Source: Gammaproteobacteria bacterium
Lineage (GTDB): Bacteria; Pseudomonadota; Gammaproteobacteria; SZUA-229
Length of the DNA: 16,253 bases
Assembly: GCA_026197015.1 (NCBI GenBank)
Contig: JAPHRB010000141.1
Span: forward strand, 1 to 16,253
Direction of reading: 5' to 3'
Under the pieces are notes generated by a model. The model was not told where the DNA came from. It saw nothing but the letters and a program-made list of their open reading frames with translations, and searched no databases. A program made the translations under genes and the position numbers. Position 1 is the stretch's first letter. The number at the start of each line of letters is the position of its first letter. Positions 7,601-14,600 of the stretch are shown in pieces.

Positions 7601-8107
7601 ATGAGAAAACGACTCTATTTTTTACTCCCTGATCTGGGAGAAACTTCAAAAACGGTTGATGAGCTTTTAATTGCAAGAATTGATGAGAAACATATTCATG
7701 TTATGGCTAAAGAAGGTGTAGATTTAGGAGACCTGCCTGAAGCCGGTATTTTCCAGACAAGTGATATCGTACACGGTGTTGAAACAGGCATAGTAATAGG
7801 TGGCATCTCTGGTCTCGTGGCTAGTATAGTAGCGATTACTGCGTTACAGGCTGGTTCTATGATGGGTTTAATTATACTAGGCTGTACTTTATTTGGCGCA
7901 GGTTTTGGTGTCTGGACATCGGCAATGATTGGTTCAAGTACAAAAAACTCGAGATTAAAAGAATTTGAGCAATCAATGGAAGCTGGTAAAATTCTCTTAA
8001 TAGCTGATGTGCCACTGGATAGAGTGGATGATATTAATCATAAGATGCAAGCTCATAAAGAAACTATTATGGGTGGTTCTGATCCCAGTATACCGGCATT
8101 CCCATAA
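7601..8107 (+). CDS. DUF1269-like membrane protein
   Basis: The 168-residue protein begins with a cytoplasmic domain (RLYFLLPD, then DELLIARIDEKHIHVM) that looks like a small alpha/beta fold. Two closely spaced glycine-rich membrane helices follow (about 62-83 and 88-111). The C-terminal domain contains MIGSSTKNSRLKEFEQSME and ILLIADVPLDRVDDI, and the chain ends in PSIPAFP. This arrangement is seen in proteobacterial proteins annotated with DUF1269, whose function is unknown. A strong AGGAG ribosome binding site precedes the ATG. Flanking terminators on both sides make it monocistronic. I see no direct link to the oxidase genes. Confidence 0.72.
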   Translation: MRKRLYFLLPDLGETSKTVDELLIARIDEKHIHVMAKEGVDLGDLPEAGIFQTSDIVHGVETGIVIGGISGLVASIVAITALQAGSMMGLIILGCTLFGAGFGVWTSAMIGSSTKNSRLKEFEQSMEAGKILLIADVPLDRVDDINHKMQAHKETIMGGSDPSIPAFP

Positions 8108-8118
8108 TTTCGAAATTT

Positions 8119-8149
8119 AGTAGGGTGGTAATTATAAGCCCACCCTACT
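8119..8149. terminator. Convergent terminator hairpin
   Basis: AGTAGGGTGG (8119-8128) and CCACCCTACT (8140-8149) form a perfect 10-bp GC-rich stem with an 11-base loop, between the DUF1269-like gene (plus) and ctaB (minus). Short T-rich stretches follow on both strands, so it probably serves both convergent genes. Confidence 0.8.
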
Positions 8150-8170
8150 TTATATATAAATCAAACCAGT

Positions 8171-9082
8171 TTACATAAACATTCTTAGAACGATTCTCGC
8201 ATAATGATCGAGTAATAAAAAACCGAATAAAGCGCTTAAGTAAAATATTGAATAACTAAAAGTTTTCATTGAGTGCTCATCACTTTCACCCGTTTTATAT
8301 AACTTAACTGCGTGATAAAGAAAACCAAGGCCTAAAGCAACCGCACCCGCAAAATAGATTAAACCTGTCATATGAATAACAAATGGCATCATGGATACTG
8401 AAAGTAACATCAAGGTATAAAGCACTATATGCATCTTCGTAAAAATTACACCATGTGTAACGGGTAACATGGGTAAACCCGCTCGTGCATATTCGTCTTT
8501 ACGTTTTATAGCCAGCGCCCAAAAATGTGGTGGAGTCCAGACAAAAATAATTAAAAATAAGAGTAATGCTTCACCATTAACCTCACCCGTCATCGCCGCC
8601 CAGCCAAGTAACGGTGGAGCCGCACCTGCTGCACCGCCTAATACAATGTTTTGTGGTGTCGAACGTTTAAGAAACATTGTATAAATTACAGCATAACCAA
8701 CCAGAGATGTAAGCGTTAATAATGTGGTTAAAACATTTGTCCATATTAATAAAATAACCATAGCAATAACTGCAAGTGAAAGCGCAAATGTTAAAGCCTG
8801 TCTTGAAGATAATGCTCCTTGTGGTAACGGTCGATTACTTGTACGCTCCATCACGACATCAATCCGCTGATCAACCCAGTGATTTAAAGCTGCCCCTGAA
8901 GCAGATGCGAGGCCAATGCCTAAACAGGCCGCTATAAATGTATCTAGAGGTAAGACGCCAGGTGAAGAAAGCAACATGCCGACAATAGCAGTAAAGACAA
9001 TTAAATAAACAACTTTTGGTTTACATAAATTGTAATAGTTACGCCAGTTTAAGCTGGGTGATTTGAGTGTGGCTTCAGTCAT
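8171..9082 (-). CDS. ctaB: Protoheme IX farnesyltransferase (heme O synthase)
   Basis: CtaB/CyoE transfers a farnesyl group to heme B to make heme O, the precursor of heme A for the oxidase encoded at the left of the window. The 303-residue product is a polytopic UbiA-family prenyltransferase. The first Asp-rich site is NHWVDQRIDVVMERTSNRPLP (shortened core DQRIDVVMERT, D71 and D75). The FLKRSTPQN loop and the second polar site with IKRKDEYARAGLPMLPV are present. Its ATG overlaps the ctaA stop codon (ATGA), so the two are translationally coupled. The product is also called CyoE, and the ctaB name is chosen because of the aa3 context. The start is clear and the length is normal. Confidence 0.96.
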   Translation of the reverse strand: MTEATLKSPSLNWRNYYNLCKPKVVYLIVFTAIVGMLLSSPGVLPLDTFIAACLGIGLASASGAALNHWVDQRIDVVMERTSNRPLPQGALSSRQALTFALSLAVIAMVILLIWTNVLTTLLTLTSLVGYAVIYTMFLKRSTPQNIVLGGAAGAAPPLLGWAAMTGEVNGEALLLFLIIFVWTPPHFWALAIKRKDEYARAGLPMLPVTHGVIFTKMHIVLYTLMLLSVSMMPFVIHMTGLIYFAGAVALGLGFLYHAVKLYKTGESDEHSMKTFSYSIFYLSALFGFLLLDHYARIVLRMFM

Positions 9083-10140
9083 GATAGAACCTTATCTGTA
9101 TCATTTGGGGAGGTAATAGCCGAACCGGAGTTAAGGCTATAATTAATAAGCAAAAGAGAAAGAAGTAAAGCGGCTGCAATTGCGTTATGTGCAACTGCAA
9201 TAGGAATAGGTAAAACAAGTAATACATTCGCTATACCTAAGGAAACCTGAGCAGTTAATAATAATAATAAGAGAGCAGCTAGTTTACGTAATAGATCGTT
9301 GTTGCTTTTAAATAACATTAAAAGTGCTAATAAACTTAAAATGGTTGTTGTTACCAGGGCGCCGATGCGGTGCAAAAAATGAACAGTGACACCTGCTTCT
9401 AAAGATAAAGAACCACCTTCATAATTTACAGTTGGGTCTTTAAAAAACACAAATGCTTCTTTGAAATTGGTTTCAGGAAGCCAGGAACCATGACAGGTTG
9501 GAAAGTCGGGACAGTACAAAGCTACATAATTTGTGCTCGTCCAGCCACCAAGAAAAATTTGCATAGCAAGTACAAAAACAGAAAATCTGGCCAGTGGTAT
9601 TATTAAGTTATTAATATTTGACGTCTGTGCTTTTTTTAACCATTTACTTTGTGACCAGGGCCGACTGTGTTTGAGAAATACCCAGAATAATAAACTTAAG
9701 GTCAGTAAACCGGTGAGTAAATGTAATGTAACGATAGTCGGTCGAACTAACTGGGTAACCGTCCACATACCGAGCAATCCCTGGAAGATAACCAGTAATA
9801 CTAATAATAGTGGTAATTTAAGCTGTTGATTTGGCTTGTGACGATGCCGCCAGGCTAGAAATGCCATTATTAAAATAAGAAAACCAAGAATACTGGCAAA
9901 ATAGCGATGAATCATTTCTTTCCAGGCTTTGCCTGAGTGAACTTCAAGGTGTGGGTATAGATTGACAGCCTGGGTGATCTCATGAGTTTCATCGGGCGCG
10001 CCTATTTGACCAAAACAGCCTGGCCAGTCAGGGCAGCCTAATCCAGCGTCAGAGAGCCTTACATATGCACCCAGGACGATAACGAAGAACGCCAGGCAGC
10101 ATGCTGTAAGACTTATCCGTAAAAACCATTTATTGTTCAA
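9079..10140 (-). CDS. ctaA: Heme A synthase (CtaA/COX15 family)
   Basis: CtaA oxidises a methyl group of heme O to a formyl group, giving heme A. The 353-residue product has eight predicted membrane helices in two related halves. Conserved heme-ligand candidates are H78 (EMIHR), H140 (TLHLL), H257 (HFLHR) and H318 (AHNAIA). Both extracellular loops carry a Cys pair, C36/C42 in GLGCPDWPGC and C210/C216 in YCPDFPTC. The start codon appears to be TTG (10140-10138), with AGGGTG 5 bases upstream, and no other start lies before the first helix. The gene heads the ctaA-ctaB pair, transcribed away from the ankyrin/cytochrome operon across a 377-base divergent region. Confidence 0.95.
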   Translation of the reverse strand: MNNKWFLRISLTACCLAFFVIVLGAYVRLSDAGLGCPDWPGCFGQIGAPDETHEITQAVNLYPHLEVHSGKAWKEMIHRYFASILGFLILIMAFLAWRHRHKPNQQLKLPLLLVLLVIFQGLLGMWTVTQLVRPTIVTLHLLTGLLTLSLLFWVFLKHSRPWSQSKWLKKAQTSNINNLIIPLARFSVFVLAMQIFLGGWTSTNYVALYCPDFPTCHGSWLPETNFKEAFVFFKDPTVNYEGGSLSLEAGVTVHFLHRIGALVTTTILSLLALLMLFKSNNDLLRKLAALLLLLLTAQVSLGIANVLLVLPIPIAVAHNAIAAALLLSLLLINYSLNSGSAITSPNDTDKVLS

Positions 10141-10199
10141 ATAGACACCCTGAATTTCATTTAAATTTTGACTTAAACGATGCTATAGGAACAAACCAA

Positions 10200-10213
10200 T
10201 TGATGCAATTCAA
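10200..10213. promoter_or_regulatory. FNR-like site, one mismatch, on the ctaA side
   Basis: TTGATGCAATTCAA matches TTGAT-N4-ATCAA except for T in place of A at the first position of the right half-site. On the leftward strand a -10-like TTTAAG (10177-10172) would place the box near -41. The -10 is only a four-of-six match, so this is weaker than the site at 40-53. Confidence 0.4.
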
Positions 10214-10413
10214 TAATACTTTTGTTTAGATAAGTTTATATTTTTTTATCTTATAATTATATTTGATTATTATTATATAGTCGGATATTAATGAAGTAGT
10301 GTTTTTGGCTAATCTAAACTTGAAGATAACATTGTTATAAATCTATCCAACATACTATATATTTTAAATATGATATTTCTATCTTCGAATTAATCACTGT
10401 AATTCATATTAAT

Positions 10414-10427
10414 TTGATATGTATTAA
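10414..10427. promoter_or_regulatory. FNR-like site, one mismatch, upstream of the ankyrin/pentaheme operon
   Basis: TTGATATGTATTAA differs from TTGAT-N4-ATCAA only by T for C in the right half-site. A -10-like TAATTT at 10451-10456 begins 30.5 bases from the box centre, the same spacing as between the perfect box at 40-53 and its TATTAG. This gives a start near 10462 with the box at about -42, fitting oxygen-controlled expression of the cytochrome. Confidence 0.5.
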
Positions 10428-10517
10428 TCTTACGTTACACTGAATAATGTTAATTTGTTAAATAGATTATTAATACTCAATTTGTTATTTTTAACTATTA
10501 AAAAAAGTAGTAAAAAT

Positions 10518-10964
10518 ATGAAAAAAACGATTAAAGTTTTATTAATTAGTATTAGTTTAATCCCGCTCTTTTTATATGCTGAAGATCTCGAATATAATTT
10601 AACCGATGCTATAAGTAGAGGTGATTTTGAATATGCATCTGAACTTATTAAAAATGGAGCAGATGTTAATAAAAAGCAAGAACCGTTTAATCAGGCTCCT
10701 ATTGTTATGGCTCCATTGAGTGGCATGGAATTTGTTGAGTTATTAATTGAAAATGGGGCTGATGTGAATTCAAAAGATCAGGATAATACAACTGCTCTGA
10801 TTAATGCCTGTCTCTATGGAAACACAGAAGCTGCTAAATACCTTATTTCAAAAGGTGCGGATATTCATATGGTTAATAAAGATGATTTAGGTGTATTAGA
10901 GGCTGCCGAGCTTTCAGAAAACAAACGTTTAATTCGATTTATTAAATCAAAAATTTCCAGATAA
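10518..10964 (+). CDS. Secreted ankyrin-repeat protein
   Basis: Ankyrin repeats are protein-binding modules of about 33 residues. From the ATG at 10518 the product is 148 residues, with a clean signal peptide (MKKTIKVLLI start, likely cleavage after LYA at residue 21). About three repeats follow, with LIKNGADVN at 44-51, LLIENGADVNSKDQDNTTAL at 75-94 and LISKGADIHMVN at 109-120. A TTG at 10455 would extend the frame by 21 residues but would spoil the signal peptide, so the ATG is preferred. The ribosome binding site is weak. The pentaheme gene starts 26 bases after the stop, so the two are probably cotranscribed. A periplasmic scaffold or assembly role for the cytochrome is inference. Confidence 0.82.
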   Translation: MKKTIKVLLISISLIPLFLYAEDLEYNLTDAISRGDFEYASELIKNGADVNKKQEPFNQAPIVMAPLSGMEFVELLIENGADVNSKDQDNTTALINACLYGNTEAAKYLISKGADIHMVNKDDLGVLEAAELSENKRLIRFIKSKISR

Positions 10965-10990
10965 TATTTACAATATAATAAAGGTTTAAG

Positions 10991-11668
10991 ATGTTCCAGC
11001 TGTATAGTCATTTATTAACACGAAAAATAATACTAGGAACAACAGTTGGCGTAGCATTATTTTTTATGATTATAGGTGTTTTATTCTGGGGAGGATTCAA
11101 TACCGCAATGGAATCAACAAATACGTTAGAATTTTGTATTAGTTGTCATGAAATGAAAGATAATGTATATATGGAATATAAAAATACAATCCACTATAAA
11201 AACCGTGTTGGAATTAGAGCGGCCTGCTCTGATTGCCATGTTCCTCGTGACTGGAGTCATAAAGTTGTAAGAAAAATTCAGGCAAGTAATGAACTTGTTC
11301 ATAAAATTATTGGCTCTATAAGTACATCAGAAAAGTTCAATAAAAAGAGATCAGTTTTAGCTAACAATGTTTGGCGTACAATGAAAGAAACTGACTCACG
11401 TGAATGCAGAAATTGCCATTCATTTAATGCTATGGAAATAAAATATCAGAAAAGTCGAAGTGGTCTGGTACATAAATATTCACAACATAGAAATAAAACG
11501 TGTATAGACTGCCATAAAGGCATTGCACATAAACTACCAGATGATCTAGAAGTATATAAAGGCGGTAGTGATGAAGATCATAGTTTTTATGAAAAACTTA
11601 AACTTGAATGTTCTAAATGTCATCCCGATATGCAAAAAATCAGCGATGAAGAGTGGGAAAATTCATGA
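10991..11668 (+). CDS. NapC/NirT-family membrane-anchored cytochrome c, pentaheme
   Basis: NapC/NirT cytochromes oxidise quinol at the membrane and pass electrons to periplasmic reductases. The 225-residue product has an N-terminal membrane anchor (about 12-34) and the typical first site LEFCISCHEMKDNVYMEY. CxxCH motifs start at C49, C79, C139, C171 and C207. The first four are the normal NapC set with normal spacing. The fifth (ECSKCHPDM) is in a short tail after the usual end of the family. Pentaheme relatives such as TorC carry their fifth heme in a much longer C-terminal domain, so this is neither a standard tetraheme NapC nor a TorC. An AAGG ribosome binding site lies 6 bases before the ATG. 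It is the second gene after the ankyrin protein and converges with the ferredoxin operon. Confidence 0.9.
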   Translation: MFQLYSHLLTRKIILGTTVGVALFFMIIGVLFWGGFNTAMESTNTLEFCISCHEMKDNVYMEYKNTIHYKNRVGIRAACSDCHVPRDWSHKVVRKIQASNELVHKIIGSISTSEKFNKKRSVLANNVWRTMKETDSRECRNCHSFNAMEIKYQKSRSGLVHKYSQHRNKTCIDCHKGIAHKLPDDLEVYKGGSDEDHSFYEKLKLECSKCHPDMQKISDEEWENS

Positions 11669-11742
11669 TGATATCAGGCGTTATAAAACTAAAATAAACT
11701 AACTCGAATTATTACTTCTATCATTATAATTTTAATAAATAA

Positions 11743-12339
11743 TTATGGATTATACTTAGACTGAATGTTTATTGCTTTCGGCTCAACTATACAGGCTTCA
11801 CGACATAACGCGCAACCGGTACAGTTTTTGTCTACAATACCAGGTTTTTCCAAATCCCAGATTAAAGCGCCTTCTACTGGGCAAACACGACATGCTCCAC
11901 ACTCTGGGCCGCTATACGGCAAACAGGTGTTAACATTTATTGTAACACTTGCTAATTTAGGTAGAGGGTCATACTTTACTGATACCTCACCGGTCTCTTC
12001 TTTTTCAACAGGTATAGGTAATATTAATACTTCTTTCTCACATGCATTAACGCATGGCCAATCTTCACATAAATGGCAACCTTGATTATTTAGATCCATT
12101 GCTGGAGTATTAAATACTTTTACTCCTAATTTAGATGATAGAGGAAAAATGATTTCATATGGGCAGGCTGATATGCAGTCACCACATCTAGTGCAGGTTA
12201 ATAAAAAGTCTAACTCATCAATCGCAAATGGTGGCCGGATCCATCGAGATGAATTCTTTCTAGCTGTCTCAGCTGCATGTTGTGTAACCTTTTGTGCTAC
12301 TTTCCCTGCACCTTGAGTAAAAAATGATCTTCTATCCAA
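11743..12339 (-). CDS. NapF-like ferredoxin with four 4Fe-4S sites
   Basis: The 198-residue protein resembles NapF: an N-terminal RRSFF without a following hydrophobic stretch, then RPPFAIDELDFLLTCTRCGDC, close to the start of NapF. Four Cys groups are visible: C49/52/55/59, C88/91/96/100 (CHLCEDWPCVNAC), C139/147/150/153 and C173/176/179/183. The third group has CxxCxxCP in place of the usual CxxCxxxC, one residue short. With no signal peptide it should stay in the cytoplasm, where NapF proteins act in maturation or electron supply to a reductase. Translation appears to start at TTG (12339-12337) behind a good GGAG ribosome binding site, 18 bases after the polyferredoxin stop. It is the last gene of the minus-strand operon. 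Confidence 0.8.
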   Translation of the reverse strand: MDRRSFFTQGAGKVAQKVTQHAAETARKNSSRWIRPPFAIDELDFLLTCTRCGDCISACPYEIIFPLSSKLGVKVFNTPAMDLNNQGCHLCEDWPCVNACEKEVLILPIPVEKEETGEVSVKYDPLPKLASVTINVNTCLPYSGPECGACRVCPVEGALIWDLEKPGIVDKNCTGCALCREACIVEPKAINIQSKYNP

Positions 12340-12357
12340 TTTATTCTCCAGTTATAC

Positions 12358-13899
12358 TTATTGTAAAGGTGATATGCAGAGAGAACCTAATCTCATTATC
12401 ATTGGTTGAGTTAACATCCATAAATTAAAACCATTTACACAAAGAATAAATATATACATAGGTAAAATAACTATACCAGAATTGTTTAATAAGTTTTTAC
12501 CACGACTACGTAATACTTTTATAGAAATCCAGAAACCAAACATTAACAATAATGCTTGAATTGCGAACAATACATCCTGTGATAATATCATATTGTACTC
12601 TTTCAATATGTCATCACTAATTGTTTGGGGTAGTGCCCCCTGCCCTAAGGGATTTAATAATACTTGACTAGCGCCAACTGATTCACGAATCATATGATTC
12701 AAATTATGAGCCAGGTGATAAGCAAAAGCTAATGGGAGTGTAATAAAAACAAAACCTGTAAATAGTTTTTTAAACTTAATTTTAGTTTTCGATAAATAGC
12801 GGACTAATAAAATTAAAATCGTGTAGATGATAAGCGGAACAAGCACGCTAATAACGAGTCCAATAGAAAAACTCACTAATAGTTGTCCGGAATCTCCAAT
12901 TTTCTGAGCAAACTGACTAATCCAGCTTTCCCAAAATGCCATCATAGTAATACCATGAAAACTGGTTAATGCAAGTAAAGCTAGCATAAACCACGATTCA
13001 TCCCAGTGAGGTCGCGCTGTATTTACGACTTCATGACTTTGTGGCCTTATTCGCCATGTAATATTATTATCAGGGCAACTTTGTGTGCAATTTCCACATG
13101 ATGTGCAATAGGTGTTTTGGGTTAATCTACCCATTACAATTTGCGTAGGGCATGCATCAATACTGTCTGTTCCGTTAAAACACTCATAACTTGTACACTT
13201 CAAACAAGTGTTTTCATCAATCGGTCTCAATTCAACTGGAGCTAACTGTGAATAAAATCCAACAGTTCTACCTACAGGGCAAACGTAATGACAAAAAGCT
13301 TTGTTTTTAAAAATGGCTAAACTCAATGTCGCAAGAATAACCATTAGTAATGATAGTAGTGCTGTTGCATATGGGCTGGTTGTAACCCCAACCCCAAGTT
13401 CTAACCAGGTTAAGCCTATAAACATAAACCATGCTGGCCATACATTGCGCAACCATTTTGGAAGCGTAATTTCGAGACTGTTATTAATTTTATGCTTAAA
13501 CCAGAGTTTGGGTTTTACAAACCAGGTTGCAAGTGCATCCCATGGACAAATAGCACACCAGGCTGAACCAAAAAAGAATATTGATACGATTAATCCAGCC
13601 CACCAAATATTCCATGTTAATACCGTTGCAATATTTCTCTCAGGAATGGGAGTGCCTTTTAGACCCGCATATATAACAAGAATAAAAAATGAGACGCTTA
13701 TAATTTTTAAAAAAAACAATGGCAAAGGCGAACGATGGAAAAAGCTAACTATGGGTTCGATATATTTTATACTTGATAAACTTACGTGCTTTACTGTTGT
13801 GTTTACAGGTGCTTCTTTAAATATTGACCAAATGCTCACTACAATCATAAATAACCAGACGGCATAAGCCCAAAACTCTGGTAAGCCTGGATGGGTCAC
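12358..13899 (-). CDS. Membrane polyferredoxin (NosR/NapH-related 4Fe-4S protein)
   Basis: The 513-residue protein has about ten membrane helices with a ferredoxin insert in the middle. The NosR/NapH-type cysteine pairs are altered in the first case (C115-AI-C118-P) and normal in the second (C203-HYV-C207-P). The ferredoxin part has C232/235/240/250, with atypical spacing, and C265/268/271/275, a standard CxxCxxCxxxCP. About 230 further residues form a second membrane domain with AYHLAHNLNHMIRE (393-406), which places His 395, 398 and 402 on one helix. It starts at GTG, overlapping the stop of the FixH-like gene by one base (TAGTG). It probably moves electrons across or along the inner membrane. 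The exact partner is unknown, and no family name with a proven function fits. Confidence 0.78.
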   Translation of the reverse strand: MTHPGLPEFWAYAVWLFMIVVSIWSIFKEAPVNTTVKHVSLSSIKYIEPIVSFFHRSPLPLFFLKIISVSFFILVIYAGLKGTPIPERNIATVLTWNIWWAGLIVSIFFFGSAWCAICPWDALATWFVKPKLWFKHKINNSLEITLPKWLRNVWPAWFMFIGLTWLELGVGVTTSPYATALLSLLMVILATLSLAIFKNKAFCHYVCPVGRTVGFYSQLAPVELRPIDENTCLKCTSYECFNGTDSIDACPTQIVMGRLTQNTYCTSCGNCTQSCPDNNITWRIRPQSHEVVNTARPHWDESWFMLALLALTSFHGITMMAFWESWISQFAQKIGDSGQLLVSFSIGLVISVLVPLIIYTILILLVRYLSKTKIKFKKLFTGFVFITLPLAFAYHLAHNLNHMIRESVGASQVLLNPLGQGALPQTISDDILKEYNMILSQDVLFAIQALLLMFGFWISIKVLRSRGKNLLNNSGIVILPMYIFILCVNGFNLWMLTQPMIMRLGSLCISPLQ

Positions 13900-14552
13900 T
13901 ACTGTTGTTCTCGGTTGGTTCGTATCTTTTCACGTATAAGATGTTTACGTTGAATAATATTTACTGTAATTAGCGCAAAAATAATTATTCCTAAAGCCAA
14001 CCCAATGGGCCCCATAGACGAGCTCTCACCAATCTGTAAAGGAAAATCTATGAGGTAAGGCTCACCATCAGATTTAAATTTTGCTGTAATGATGTAGTTG
14101 CCATCTTCTTTAAATAAAAAACCCTGTCTAAACACACCGTCATACATTTGCTGTGTGCCAATGTGCTCCTCATTCGGTTCATCAAACCAGTCATCATTAC
14201 GTACAGTAAAGGACATCTCACCAGCGAAAGGATCACCATTATCAATACGAGATGCATATACATTTATCCGTCCATTTTCACCTGGTTTAGGAAACGCCGG
14301 AAATACCATATAGGTTAAAAAATAATCACCAATTTGGGTTTCTACTTGCATGCTCGGCGGAGTATTAGAGTCTTCATTCAAACTATATGCTGGACGGCCT
14401 AACACGTGATGTGCAGATACTTCGGATAACAATAAAAATGTTAAAAGTAAAATTGAAGTTGTTTTGATTAATACATAAGTCATGTATTCACACATAGCTT
14501 GTGTATTGTTCATATCATTATTATTATTTCTTATGATTGTAATACTTGTCAT
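13899..14552 (-). CDS. Secreted FixH/YtkA-like membrane-anchored protein
   Basis: The coordinates give the longest reading (217 residues). The likelier protein start is the ATG at 14483, which gives a standard signal peptide (MTYVLIKTTS, hydrophobic core, EVSA), although a GAG about 11 bases before the 14552 ATG is the only ribosome-binding-like sequence. After cleavage at VSA the mature protein would begin His-His-Val-Leu-Gly. An immunoglobulin-like domain follows, with NEDSNTPPSMQVETQIGDY, GRINVYASRIDNGDPF and FRQGFLFKEDGNYIITAKF. A C-terminal helix (GLALGIIIFALITVNII) anchors it, leaving a basic tail inside. FixH and YtkA domains occur in copper-related and oxidase-assembly proteins. Position among NapGH-like genes suggests a role with the same reductase. 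The assignment to FixH/YtkA is by overall pattern. Confidence 0.7.
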   Translation of the reverse strand: MTSITIIRNNNNDMNNTQAMCEYMTYVLIKTTSILLLTFLLLSEVSAHHVLGRPAYSLNEDSNTPPSMQVETQIGDYFLTYMVFPAFPKPGENGRINVYASRIDNGDPFAGEMSFTVRNDDWFDEPNEEHIGTQQMYDGVFRQGFLFKEDGNYIITAKFKSDGEPYLIDFPLQIGESSSMGPIGLALGIIIFALITVNIIQRKHLIREKIRTNREQQ

Positions 14553-14600
14553 TCTTTTGTTATCTCAAAATATTATGCAAAAAATGATTAGTCATATATT

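Larger units (their letters stand above)
10141..10517. other. Divergent intergenic region between ctaA and the ankyrin gene
   Basis: A very AT-rich region of 377 bases that must hold promoters for both ctaA-ctaB (leftward) and the ankyrin/pentaheme pair (rightward). Two FNR-like boxes, each with one mismatch, lie at 10200-10213 and 10414-10427. The one nearer each gene is at a sensible distance for that gene. An ORF could begin at TTG 10455, but this merely extends the ankyrin frame. I see no RNA gene or terminator. Confidence 0.55.

Noticed and set aside
10455..10517. TTG-initiated N-terminal extension of the ankyrin protein
   Set aside because: The ATG at 10518 gives a textbook signal peptide; the extension would put 21 residues before it and begins inside the proposed promoter.
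11669..11742. Possible terminator between the convergent cytochrome and NapF-like genes
   Set aside because: Only short AT-rich partial repeats are present, with no stable GC stem and T-run.
13301..13867. Long plus-strand open frame (188 residues) opposite the polyferredoxin gene
   Set aside because: The minus frame carries clear Cys motifs and operon spacing; the plus frame shows no domain or ribosome binding site and is a shadow.
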